A stretch of 64,000 nt of DNA from NCBI GenBank assembly GCA_963741995.1, contig CAVUKI010000010.1, positions 248,001-312,000 of the forward strand. Reading direction: 5' to 3'. Below are positions 1 to 8,163 of the stretch, piece by piece. Under the pieces are notes generated by a model. That model searched no databases and was not told the origin of the DNA. It worked only from the letters and a program-made list of their open reading frames with translations. The stretch comes from Bog-473 sp963741995. GTDB lineage: Bacteria; Actinomycetota; Acidimicrobiia; Acidimicrobiales; RAAP-2. Positions within the stretch are counted from its first letter, which is position 1. Each line of letters opens with the position of its first letter. Position numbers and translations under genes: made by a program.

Positions 1-851
1 GCTCGTGCCGCCGCGACCACGCCGCCCGTCGGTCCTGAGCTGATGGTGGCGAGGGGTCGCGTCTTGGTCGCCCGTGGGGTGGCCACCCCGCCGGAGCTGG
101 TGGCGAGGAGCAGCTCCTCTTCGAACCCGGCCTCCTGCAGACGCAACTCCAGGCGGTCCAGGTAGCGGACGATGGGCGGTCCCACGAATGCGTTGACCAG
201 GGTGGTGGACGTCCGTTCGAACTCGGGCGGCTTGGGCCAGACTTCGTGGGACAGCGAGACGAGCTCGACGTCGGGATACTCATGGAGAATGATCTCCCGG
301 GCCCGGCGCTCGTGGCTCGGGTTCAGGTAGCTGTGCAAGAAGCACACGGCGATCGAGGTGACGCCGAACGCCCGGAGCCGTGCCGTCGCCTTGCGTACGC
401 CCTCCTCGTCGAGCTCCCGGTCGACCGTCCCCTCGCTCGTGACGCGCTCGTCGATCTCGAGTCGCACCCGACGGCGGGCGATGGGCTCCGGGGCCGGGTA
501 GCTGGGGTCCCAGATGTCCTCCTTGTAGCAGCGCCGCATCTCGATCTCGTCGCGGAATCCCTCGGTGACCAACAGGCCGGTCGGGGCTCCCGTCATCTGA
601 ATCATGCTGTTGTCCGCCGCGGTGGTGCCGTGCACGATCGACGCGGACTGGCTCAGCAGCGCGGTGACATCGGCCAGGTTCTCCGCTTCGGCCAGGCGGG
701 CGATGCCGGCCAGCACGCCATCGGACTGGTCATCGGGCGTCGTCGGGGTCTTCTCCAGCAGGATCGAGCCGTTGGGGCGCAGCAGGACGCAGTCGGTGAA
801 GGTGCCTCCGACATCGACGCCGATCCGATAGCGGTGACGTTCGCTGCTCAC
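1..851 (-). CDS. hyuA: Hydantoinase/oxoprolinase subunit A (HyuA family), 3' end outside window
   Basis: ATP-dependent hydrolase or carboxylase subunit of the HyuA/oxoprolinase family; substrates in the family include hydantoins, 5-oxoproline and acetone-type ketones, and the exact one cannot be told here. The N-terminus reads IGVDVGGTFTDCVLL, the actin-like ATP-binding motif of the family, followed by HGTTAADNS and, near the window edge, SSGPTGGV. The GTG start at 849-851 overlaps the hyuB stop (GTGA), so the two subunits are translationally coupled. The gene runs off the left edge; about 280 codons are visible of a family length near 680-700. Confidence 0.88.
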   Translation of the reverse strand, partial: MSSERHRYRIGVDVGGTFTDCVLLRPNGSILLEKTPTTPDDQSDGVLAGIARLAEAENLADVTALLSQSASIVHGTTAADNSMIQMTGAPTGLLVTEGFRDEIEMRRCYKEDIWDPSYPAPEPIARRRVRLEIDERVTSEGTVDRELDEEGVRKATARLRAFGVTSIAVCFLHSYLNPSHERRAREIILHEYPDVELVSLSHEVWPKPPEFERTSTTLVNAFVGPPIVRYLDRLELRLQEAGFEEELLLATSSGGVATPRATKTRPLATISSGPTGGVVAAAR

Positions 852-2624
852 GCCCCCATCTCCTCGTTGGATCGATCCGACCGGAGCTGCTTCGTGGCCT
901 CGTAGTCGATGGCGAGGTCCATGGCCTCGGGCGTCCCCGTGAGGACGACGCCGTAGTCGCGCTGCGCGCCCTCCACCGAGACGTATTCGTCCCACACATC
1001 GTCCAGCACCGCCTCGACGTCCCGTTCGAGGGGATCGCCCCAGCCTCCGCCCCCGCCGAAGTCGTAGACCAGTTGGTCGCCGGTCTCGAGGAGATGGGCG
1101 GTGACGACCGGGGAGACCCTGACCTCCCGCTCGGTCCCCTTGCTGACGAAGCACACATCGGGGCTCCCCGGCAGGCCGCCGGCGATCCCCGGGTGGATGT
1201 GGCGCTGATTGACGCAGTACTGACTGATGGAGGTCGGCGTGCGGGCCTCCTTGACGAAGTGGCTGCCGCAGCCACCCCGGAACTTGCCCGGACCACCCGA
1301 GTCGGTCAGGTAGTTCCGCCCGCGCAAAATGTGCGGGAAGAGCCGCTCGTTGAGCTCAGCCGACGCCTTGATCAGGTTGCCCATGGCCGGGGCGAGGGCC
1401 CCCCAGCCGTCGACGCCGTCGACACCGTTCACCCATCCCGCGCTGACTTCCCCCCCGTGGTCGAAGAACGACTGACCCGTACGAGGGTCGACATCCCCCC
1501 ACATCTGCCTCGGGCTCCCGAACTTGTAGGTCTGCGGCGCACAGCGCTCCGGAATGATCTGGGACATGGCGACGGCGATGGCGTCACCGACTTCGACGCC
1601 GGGATGGTGCGTGCCCGAGCTCACGGGCTTCGGCTCGACAGGGTTGAGGCAGCAGCCCAGGGGCACCCGGAGCTCGACACAGTCGAAGAACCCCTCGTTC
1701 TTCGGGATGGTCGGGTCCACCAGGCTGGCCAACTGGGCGATGGCGTTGCCGCGGGTATTGCCGAAGGTGGACCAGCCCGAGATGTACGGCCGGGTGTCTG
1801 ACCCTTCGAAGTCGAGGATGAGCTTGTCCCCTTGGACGGTCACGGCGACGTGGACGTGGAGATCCTCGTTGCCCTGCGGATCGCTGTCGACGTAGATGTC
1901 GGCCTCGTAGGTCCCGTCCGGCCAGCCGCGGATCTCGTCGGAGAACCGCCGGTGCGCATCGTCGATGGTGTGGGTGACCGCGGCGCGGATGGTGCCGGCG
2001 CCCCAGTGACGCCGCGAGCTCCTGCAGCCGCGTCGCGCCCAGCTGGGCGGCACCGACCTGGGACCGGAGGTCACCGATGAAACCGGCCAGCCGGTTGTTG
2101 GCCCGCATGGTCAAAATGACGTCCCGGCGCTCGTGGCCGCCGTCGATGATCTTCAGGAGCGGGTAGCGCGTGCCTTCGCTGTACACGTCTTTGGCCATGG
2201 TGTTGTAGCCGCCCGGGACGGCCCCGCCGGTGTCGCCGTGATGGCACTGAATGGAGGCCACGAGGAGCAGGGCACCCTCGTCGTCGAACACCGGAGCGAA
2301 GACGTTGAAGTCCGGGAGATGGCCGCCGCCGTGGTACGGGTCATTGGCGACGATCACATCACCGGGCTTCAGCTCGTCGCCGAAAAAATCGATGGCGAAG
2401 CGGACCGGGAGGGTGCTGGACAGCATGAACTGGGGGATGCCGACCGAGAGCGCGGCCAGGCAGCCTTCGGCGTCGAGGATCGTGGCGTTGCGCTCGTTGG
2501 ACTGGTTCAGGATCGGCGTCGTCGCCGTCCGTGAGACGTAGGTCGCCATTTCGAAGCAGACCGTCTCCATGGCCGATCTGATGACCTCTGCCGTGACGAG
2601 ATCGATCTCGGTGGTTTCCGACAT
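848..2624 (-). CDS. hyuB: Hydantoinase/oxoprolinase subunit B (HyuB family), one frameshift
   Basis: Second subunit of the HyuA/HyuB ATP-dependent amidohydrolase/carboxylase complex. The N-terminal half contains NQSNERNATILDAEG and DVIVANDPYHGGGHLPDF, typical of the family; the C-terminal half contains DSGGPGKFRGGCG and a final GGGGGWGDPLERD motif. The two halves lie in different frames: the reading switches near 2004-2006, between ...LQELAASLG and GAGTIRAAV..., consistent with a single-base indel. The ATG at 2622-2624 has an AGGGGAG ribosome site. Total length of about 590 residues is normal for HyuB. It is first in a two-gene unit with hyuA. The frameshift is probably a sequence error because both sides stay conserved. 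Confidence 0.87.
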
Positions 2625-2970
2625 GGCTCCCCTTCAGGTCGTGTGCGTCGTGCTGATGCGCCTCGGTGGGTCGGTGTCCCCCGCCGGCGCGTCGCCCCGG
2701 GAGAAGGGTACCCGAGGGTTTCGGAGGGACGAATCGGCCGGCCGGATTGGCCGATGCCATGGGCCGGACACCGCGGGCAGTGGCGGCGCGGTGGTGTCCC
2801 GGGATCGTCGCGGGCTCTGGAAGCCGAGGTCAGAGGCCCCACCGCCAAGCCTGGCACCCGGGCCCCCGGAAAGTTGCCGCATCGCCCTGAAATTCGGGAA
2901 CCAATGGTGACAGGGGGGCGTTGGAGTAGTTGGATACAGAGAGCCACCAGTGGGTGGCGAAGGAGTTGAC
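2625..2970. other. Intergenic region between divergent hyuB and msrB
   Basis: This 346-base stretch has no convincing gene. It must hold the hyuB promoter (minus strand) and the msrBA promoter (plus strand). Visible elements are a near-palindrome AATCGGCCGGCCGGATT at 2732-2748 and the ECF-type promoter candidate described separately at 2896-2923. Confidence 0.5.
2896..2923 (+). promoter_or_regulatory. SigH/SigR-like ECF promoter candidate for msrBA
   Basis: A GGGAAC box at 2896-2901 is followed 18 nt later by GTT (2920-2922) in the context CGTTGG. This fits the consensus recognised by actinobacterial thiol-oxidative-stress sigma factors SigR/SigH (GGAAt/c, about 18 nt, GTT). Methionine sulfoxide reductase genes are known members of such regulons. 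It lies 48 bases before the msrB ATG. Confidence 0.5.
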
Positions 2971-3447
2971 ATGAGCGACCGTTACCGAAAGAACCCCGAG
3001 GCCGTCGCAAAGCTGAGCCCCAGGGAGTACGCCGTCACCCAGGAGGCCGCCACCGAGCCCGCCTTCGACAACGAGTTCTGGGACAAGAAGGAGGCCGGCA
3101 TCTACGTGGACATCGTGTCGGGGGAGCCGCTGTTCGCCTCCCTCAAGAAGTTCGACAGTGGCTGTGGCTGGCCGAGCTTCACCATTCCGCTGGACCCGGC
3201 CAATGTGGTCGAGCACCAGGACGTGAGCCACGGGATGATCAGGACCGAGGTCCGTTCGGCCCACGGCGACAGCCACCTGGGCCATGTGTTCAACGACGGC
3301 CCGCCGCAGGAGGGTGGGCTGCGCTATTGCATCAACTCGGCCGCGCTGCGCTTCGTCCCCTATGAGGATCTCGAGGCCGAGGGATACGGTGAGTACACGA
3401 AGCTCTTCGATGGGGGAGCGACCAAGGAGGAGGTGGCCCAGTCATGA
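2971..3447 (+). CDS. msrB: Peptide-methionine (R)-S-oxide reductase MsrB
   Basis: Reduces methionine-R-sulfoxide in proteins back to methionine, a cytoplasmic oxidative-damage repair step using thioredoxin. The 158-residue protein carries the catalytic motif LRYCINSAALRF with nucleophile Cys120, and FDSGCGWPSF with the likely resolving Cys65. The two CxxC zinc-binding pairs of many MsrB proteins are absent (VSGEPLF and HGDSHLGH in their place), so this is the zinc-free type. The ATG at 2971 is preferred over an upstream in-frame start at 2950 because GAAGGAG lies at 2959-2965. The stop overlaps the msrA start (ATGA). Confidence 0.95.
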   Translation: MSDRYRKNPEAVAKLSPREYAVTQEAATEPAFDNEFWDKKEAGIYVDIVSGEPLFASLKKFDSGCGWPSFTIPLDPANVVEHQDVSHGMIRTEVRSAHGDSHLGHVFNDGPPQEGGLRYCINSAALRFVPYEDLEAEGYGEYTKLFDGGATKEEVAQS

Positions 3448-3965
3448 GTGCCACAACAGAGAAGGCCATTTTGGCCGGCGGATGCTTCTGGGGAATGCAG
3501 GACCTCATCCGGAAGCGCCCTGGGATCATCGCGACCCGGGTCGGGTACACGGGGGGGGACGTGGCCAACGCCACCTACCGCAACCACGGGACCCACGCCG
3601 AGGCGATCGAGATCACCTACGACCCGAGCGTGACCTCTTACAGGGAGATCCTCGAGTTCTTCTTCCAGATCCACGACCCGACGACGAAGAACCGTCAGGG
3701 CAACGATGTGGGGCTGAGCTACCGGTCGGCGATCTTCTACGTCGACGACGAGCAGAAGCGGGTGGCCGAGGACACCATTGCGGATGTCGAGGCCTCCGGC
3801 CTCTGGCCCGGCAAGGTGGTGACCGAGGTTGTGCCGGCGGGGCCGTTCTGGGAGGCGGAGCCCGAGCACCAGGACTACCTGGAGCACTACCCGAACGGGT
3901 ACACCTGCCACTTCCCGCGACCCGGGTGGGTGCTGCCCCGGCGCAACGACGCCCTGGCCGGGTAG
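3444..3965 (+). CDS. msrA: Peptide-methionine (S)-S-oxide reductase MsrA
   Basis: Reduces methionine-S-sulfoxide, complementing MsrB so that both diastereomers are repaired. The active-site motif GGCFWG is at residues 12-17 (Cys14), followed by VGYTGG and the family block EAIEITYDP. At 173 residues it is a normal single-domain MsrA. Its ATG overlaps the msrB TGA by four bases (ATGA), so the two reductases are made from one coupled message. No C-terminal resolving-cysteine pair is evident beyond the Cys in GYTCHF. Confidence 0.95.
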   Translation: MSATTEKAILAGGCFWGMQDLIRKRPGIIATRVGYTGGDVANATYRNHGTHAEAIEITYDPSVTSYREILEFFFQIHDPTTKNRQGNDVGLSYRSAIFYVDDEQKRVAEDTIADVEASGLWPGKVVTEVVPAGPFWEAEPEHQDYLEHYPNGYTCHFPRPGWVLPRRNDALAG

Positions 3966-3974
3966 GCCCCCGCC

Positions 3975-4319
3975 GTGGCCGACGAATCCATCGACCCAGC
4001 GGTCGAGCCCAGCGGTGACGGGTGCGTCGAGTGCCTCGCAACGGACGGATGGTGGTTCCACCTCCGCCGCTGCGCGGCGTGCGGCCACGTCGGCTGTTGC
4101 GACAGCTCGCCGAGCCAGCACGCCAGCCAGCACGCCCGGCAGCCTGGCCACTCCATCGTCCGGAGCTTCGAGCCGGGCGAGGACTGGTTCTGGGACTACG
4201 CGACCGACCAGTACTACGACGGCCCCGCATTGGCGCCTCCGGAGCACCATCCGCTCAGTCAGCCCACACCGGGCCCGGCCGGACGCGTGCCGTCCGACTG
4301 GCAGCGTCACCTCCACTGA
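3975..4319 (+). CDS. UBP-type zinc finger domain protein
   Basis: Small 114-residue protein made almost entirely of a ZnF-UBP domain. Visible probable ligands are Cys17-xx-Cys20, Cys33-xx-Cys36, Cys41/Cys42, His49, His53 and His59, followed by the family block RSFEPGEDWFWDYATD. In eukaryotes this fold binds the ubiquitin C-terminus; bacterial stand-alone copies have no settled role. The GTG start lies 9 bases after msrA, so it is probably the third gene of the msrBA operon, hinting at a stress or redox link (inference from position only). Confidence 0.82.
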   Translation: MADESIDPAVEPSGDGCVECLATDGWWFHLRRCAACGHVGCCDSSPSQHASQHARQPGHSIVRSFEPGEDWFWDYATDQYYDGPALAPPEHHPLSQPTPGPAGRVPSDWQRHLH

Positions 4320-4323
4320 GGGA

Positions 4324-4336
4324 CCCATATCCTGCA
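4324..4336 (+). promoter_or_regulatory. Candidate -10 region upstream of pirin gene
   Basis: CCCATATCCTGCA contains a -10-like TATCCT (4328-4333), 64 bases before the pirin GTG. The same 13-mer occurs at 27532-27544, also exactly 64 bases (TATCCT to start codon) before another gene. No clear -35 is seen. Confidence 0.3.
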
Positions 4337-4391
4337 GGGAGGTGATCGGCCGCGTCGGCGGCCGTTGGCCGACAACGATCGGAGGTTCCCA

Positions 4392-5402
4392 GTGCCCGCT
4401 GTCACCGTCAATGATCTGAGCAAGCTCCCGGCCGTTCCGAAGCCCGACCGGGCGCGGGTGGCGGAGCGCGCAGTGCGCTCCGTCACGACCGCCCCCCGCG
4501 GCCTGGAGGGGGAGGGCTTTCCCGTGCGCCGCGCTTTCGCCGGCGTCAGTCTCCAGGACCTCGACCCGTTCGTGCACATGGACCAGATGGGGGAGGTCGA
4601 GTACGCGCCCGGAGAGCCCAAGGGCACGCCCTGGCATCCCCACCGGGGGTTCGAGACGGTCACCTACATGATCGACGGCACCTTCCAGCACCAGGACTCG
4701 CACGGTGGTGGTGGCGTCATCAGGGACGGCGCCACGCAATGGATGACGGCCGGCAAGGGCATTCTGCACATCGAGACGCCACCCGAAGCGCTCGTGGTGG
4801 CGGGAGGGCTGTTCCACGGGATTCAGTTGTGGGTGAACCTGCCGTCGCGGGACAAGATGATCGAGCCGGCCTATCAGGGCCTCGAAGCAGACGACGTCAC
4901 CCTGTTGTCCTCCGCTGACGGCGGAGCGCTGGTGCGGATCATCGCCGGCGACGTCGGCGGCAACCGCGGGCCGGGGTCCACGCACACGCCCATGGCATTC
5001 ATGCACGCGTCGATCGCTCCCGGGGCCCTGCTCGAGCTCCCCTGGGATCCGGGTTTCAACGCGCTCGTGTATCTCCTCGCCGGCTCCGGCCGGGTGGGGA
5101 GCGACGGCCGACCCGTCGCCAGCGGGCAGCTCGTGACGTTCGACGCGGGCGACTTCATCTCACTGCGGGCCGACGACGAGCAGCCTGGAGGGACCGATCA
5201 TCTCGAGGCGCTGATCCTCGGGGGACAGCCCATCGGCGAGCCGGTCGAGCACTACGGGCCCTTCGTCATGAACACCAAGGCCGAAATCGGGCAGGCCCTC
5301 GAGGACTTCGAGGCGGGCCGGCTGGGGACCATCCCGCCCAATGCGCTGATGCCCCACGTGCCCGACCCGGCGCCCGTGCGCACCGAGCGCTCCGGGATCT
5401 GA
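4392..5402 (+). CDS. Pirin family protein
   Basis: Cupin-fold iron-binding protein of the pirin family; members act as quercetin dioxygenases or as redox-linked regulators, and the role here is not known. The N-terminal cupin shows the metal-site motifs PWHPHRGFETVTYM and QHQDSHGG plus HIETPPE, as in other pirins; a C-terminal cupin follows with YLLAGSGRVG. I chose the GTG at 4392 (336 residues) because GGAGGT at 4381-4386 precedes it; an earlier in-frame codon at 4365 lacks such a site. It is a separate unit after the msr genes. Confidence 0.9.
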   Translation: MPAVTVNDLSKLPAVPKPDRARVAERAVRSVTTAPRGLEGEGFPVRRAFAGVSLQDLDPFVHMDQMGEVEYAPGEPKGTPWHPHRGFETVTYMIDGTFQHQDSHGGGGVIRDGATQWMTAGKGILHIETPPEALVVAGGLFHGIQLWVNLPSRDKMIEPAYQGLEADDVTLLSSADGGALVRIIAGDVGGNRGPGSTHTPMAFMHASIAPGALLELPWDPGFNALVYLLAGSGRVGSDGRPVASGQLVTFDAGDFISLRADDEQPGGTDHLEALILGGQPIGEPVEHYGPFVMNTKAEIGQALEDFEAGRLGTIPPNALMPHVPDPAPVRTERSGI

Positions 5403-5795
5403 GCGCCGGAGCGCTTCGGCCGCAGCGCGCCACGGCCGAGCTGGAGCCGGTGCCACCGACGGTAAAGGACCGGGCGTCTCCAACGGTCGGTGCTGCAATG
5501 CGCACCGGCGCACCGAAGGAGGAGAGGCGCAGCTCACCCGGAAGCTTCCCGTCGCGAAATCGATAACGCCGCTGCCTGTCCCCGAGCCGCGCAATGCAGG
5601 GTGGGGGCTGGTGACGATTTGCGAAGAGTCCAATCGCGCCGTCCCGGCGGCCTTCGTTGTCGCCAGCACGCCGGCGAGCCACTGTTGCGGTGACAGGCCC
5701 GGCGAACCGGGCGAACCGGCCGCGCCCAGCGCGGCACCCAGAATCGCGCCGAACCCGATCAGGCCGACCAGGGCCCGGGGGGAAAGGCGCCGCAC
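5403..5795 (-). pseudogene. Possible truncated secreted/membrane-anchored protein downstream of tetR
   Basis: A GTG at 5793-5795, preceded by GTAGGAGAGG, opens a frame with one hydrophobic N-terminal segment (RALVGLIGFGAILGAALGAAG) and then SPQQWLAGVLATTKAAGTARLDSS in two conserved-looking blocks. After about 80 residues (near 5545) the protein-like composition is lost and the frame continues only as antisense of the pirin gene. It may be the 5' part of a small anchored protein made with the TetR regulator, broken by a frameshift or truncation. No family was recognised. Confidence 0.3.
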
Positions 5796-5818
5796 CGGAG
5801 CGGCCCCTCTCCTACTTC

Positions 5819-6448
5819 TTACGACTGAGGCCGAGGCCGCAGGCCGTCTTCGATCATGAGGAGCAACCGCTCGCTCTGATCCGGGGTCAGCGTCGCGCTC
5901 ATGCACATGGAGCCGAGCAGTTGCATCAGGTCGGGCGCGTCGACATCGCTGCGCACCACGGCCGCGTCCTGGGCGCGGGTGAGCACGATGCTCAATGCGC
6001 CCACAATGCGCTCACGCGAGGCGCTCTGCAACGCGGGGTTCTTCTCGAACGCCTCGTGGAGTTCGTTGAGAAACCTCTTCTTGCCCATCGCATAACGGAC
6101 GAAGGCTTCGAGCCACGCCACCATCGCGGGCCACGGCTCCAGGTCGGCCACGACCGCCCGCGCCACGGTGGTCAGCTCCTCGACGTCTTCGCGGTAGACG
6201 GCTTCGACGACATCGATCCGCTTCGGGAAGTGCCGGTACAGCGTGCCGACGCCGACGCCCGCCTCCTTGGCGATGGCCTCCATGGAGGCACCGCCGCCCT
6301 CCTGGGCGAAGACCTTGCGCGCCGCGGTGACCAGGCGCTCGTAGTTGCGCTTGGCATCGGCCCGCATCGGGCGGATCGCCTCCGCCTCCTCCTCGTCGAC
6401 GCGATCGACCGTTGCCGTTGCCGTCGTCGACTTCGGGTGAGCCGTCAT
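5819..6448 (-). CDS. TetR/AcrR family transcriptional regulator (regulator of adjacent DHA2 exporter)
   Basis: One-component repressor with an N-terminal helix-turn-helix: ASMEAIAKEAGVGVGTLYRHFPKR, followed by a ligand-binding helical domain (209 residues in all). The ATG at 6446-6448 is chosen; an in-frame TTG at 6472 would add eight residues. It is divergent from the MFS transporter at 6564, with two palindromes between them that are likely its operators. Its HTH and the preceding IRPMRADA block closely match the second TetR at 9694-10335 (IRPMRSDA, GVGMGTLYRHFPSK), pointing to paralogous regulators. Confidence 0.92.
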   Translation of the reverse strand: MTAHPKSTTATATVDRVDEEEAEAIRPMRADAKRNYERLVTAARKVFAQEGGGASMEAIAKEAGVGVGTLYRHFPKRIDVVEAVYREDVEELTTVARAVVADLEPWPAMVAWLEAFVRYAMGKKRFLNELHEAFEKNPALQSASRERIVGALSIVLTRAQDAAVVRSDVDAPDLMQLLGSMCMSATLTPDQSERLLLMIEDGLRPRPQS

Positions 6449-6481
6449 CCTCTTGGGTTCCCTCCCGGCCAAAATATGGGG

Positions 6482-6510
6482 TTGCTAAACGGAGGCACCC
6501 TCCGTATACT
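6482..6510 (+). promoter_or_regulatory. Sigma-70-type promoter of the DHA2 exporter
   Basis: TTGCTA at 6482-6487 and TATACT at 6505-6510 are separated by exactly 17 bases, a good housekeeping-type promoter reading toward the MFS gene at 6564. The whole spacer is filled by the palindrome ACGGAGG-CAC-CCTCCGT (6489-6505), so a bound TetR dimer would block polymerase. Confidence 0.6.
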
Positions 6511-6532
6511 AACCGGAGGAAGCTTCCGCTTA
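6486..6532. promoter_or_regulatory. Tandem TetR operators
   Basis: Two 23-base palindromic elements at 6486-6508 and 6510-6532 align without gaps: TAAnCGGAGG, then AnC-type centre, then TCCGnnTA. Arms are ACGGAGG/CCTCCGT in the first and GGAAGCTTCC at the core of the second. Their centres are 24 bases apart. The half-site TAAnCGGA recurs at the second TetR locus (10377-10420). Confidence 0.6.
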
Positions 6533-6563
6533 CCAACAGTACCAGCGGAGAGATCGGAATCAA

Positions 6564-8147
6564 ATGCCTTCTTCACTTCTTGCTGCTCCTCGTGTCGCGC
6601 CTGCCAACGGTCTCGGCGCCGGCCCGCCCGGGCGTATGAAGAGCCTGCTCAGGACTCCTTCGGTGTTCCTGTTCGTCATTCTGGCGGCCCAGCTGATGGT
6701 GGTCCTGGACACCACCATCGTCAACGTCGCCCTGCCGCACATCCAAGAGGGGCTCGGGCTTTCGGGGGGTGAGCTCTCCTGGGTGATCAACGGGTATCTG
6801 CTCACCTTCGGTGGCCTCCTGCTCCTCGGGGCCCGCTCGGGCGATCTGCTCGGCCGGCGGCGGACCTTCCTGGCCGGCATCGCCATCTTCACCGTGAGCT
6901 CGCTCTTCGGCGGGTTGGCCCTCAACGGCTGGATGCTCCTGTCGGCCCGCGCCCTGCAGGGGGTCGGGGCCGCCCTGGCCGCGCCGTCCTCGCTGGCCCT
7001 CCTCACCACCATCTTCTCGGACGGGCCCCAGCGGGTCCGCGCCATCGGCCTCTTCACGACCGTGTCGGCCGCCGGGGGCGCCATCGGCCTGGTGGCCGGC
7101 GGCGCGCTGACCCAGCTCGTCTCGTGGCGCTGGGTGATGTTCGTGAACGTCCCGATCGGGATCGCTGTCCTGCTCGTCGGGCGCATCGCCCTGCAGGAGA
7201 CGCCCCGACGCACCGGCCACTTCGACATCGCCGGCGCCCTCACGTCCACGCTGGGGATGGTGGGCATTGTGTTCGGGCTGGTCGAGGCCGGCACCCGCGG
7301 CTGGTCGAGCCTGCTGACGATCGGCTCTCTCGCCGTCGGGGCCTTCCTGCTCGGTCTCTTCGTGCGGATCGAGACCCGGGCCGAGGAGCCGATCGTGCCG
7401 CTGCGCCTCTTCGCCAGCGGGACGCGCACGACGGCGAATGTCTCCCGCGGCCTGATGTACGCCGGTATGTACGGCATGTTCTTCTTCGTGGGGCAATTCC
7501 TCCAGGACGTGCAGGGCTACTCGCCGCTGCGCACCGGCCTGTGCTTCCTGCCCGTGCCGGCCTCGGTGTTCCTGTCGTCACAGTTGGTCAGCAAGGTCCT
7601 CATCCGCCGGGTCCACCCCAAGGTGCTGATCATGGGCGGTATCAGCCTCACCGTCGTCGCGCTGCTCATGTCGAGCCAGCTGCACGCCGGTGCGTCGTAC
7701 CTGCAGATCTTCGTCAGCCTCGTGCTCCTCGGCACGGGCTCGGGGACGGCGCTGGTGCCGCTGACGCAGGCGGGGCTCGCCGGCGTCGAGCCGGCCGACG
7801 CCGGGGCGGCGTCCGGCCTGGTCAACGTCACCCAACAGGTGGGGGCGGCGCTGGGGCTGGCGGTGCTCGTCACCGTGCTGAGCGCGGCCGCCGGCCACGC
7901 GCAGCTCAAGGCCGGCGCCGGCGTCCCGACGCACCTCGTGCACGGCCTCGATCTGACGTTCGCCGTTGCGGCCCTCTTCGGCATCGCCGCGCTCGTGATG
8001 GTGGCCCTCATGATCCACCTGCCCGGCACCGAGCAGGCCGAGTCGCCCGACGTCGAGTCCGAGCGTGCCCTCGACGCGGCGCAGGCCGAGTTCGAGCTCG
8101 TCGACGGCGAGGGCTTCGAGTGGTCGGGCCCGGAGCTGGTGGCCTGA
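6564..8147 (+). CDS. MFS transporter, DHA2 (EmrB/QacA-type) drug exporter
   Basis: Proton-driven multidrug exporter in the cytoplasmic membrane, 527 residues with the roughly 14 hydrophobic segments of the DHA2 family. The first membrane segment has the family motif LDTTIVNVALP; GARSGDLLGRRR follows between segments 2 and 3 and a glycine-rich motif C region near GGAIGLVAGGAL. The C-terminal 40 residues are acidic and cytoplasmic. It is divergent from the TetR gene, from which it is separated by two operator palindromes and a promoter, so induction by the pump's substrate is likely. Substrate unknown. Confidence 0.93.
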   Translation: MPSSLLAAPRVAPANGLGAGPPGRMKSLLRTPSVFLFVILAAQLMVVLDTTIVNVALPHIQEGLGLSGGELSWVINGYLLTFGGLLLLGARSGDLLGRRRTFLAGIAIFTVSSLFGGLALNGWMLLSARALQGVGAALAAPSSLALLTTIFSDGPQRVRAIGLFTTVSAAGGAIGLVAGGALTQLVSWRWVMFVNVPIGIAVLLVGRIALQETPRRTGHFDIAGALTSTLGMVGIVFGLVEAGTRGWSSLLTIGSLAVGAFLLGLFVRIETRAEEPIVPLRLFASGTRTTANVSRGLMYAGMYGMFFFVGQFLQDVQGYSPLRTGLCFLPVPASVFLSSQLVSKVLIRRVHPKVLIMGGISLTVVALLMSSQLHAGASYLQIFVSLVLLGTGSGTALVPLTQAGLAGVEPADAGAASGLVNVTQQVGAALGLAVLVTVLSAAAGHAQLKAGAGVPTHLVHGLDLTFAVAALFGIAALVMVALMIHLPGTEQAESPDVESERALDAAQAEFELVDGEGFEWSGPELVA

Positions 8148-8163
8148 CTGCCGTCCCGGAAAC

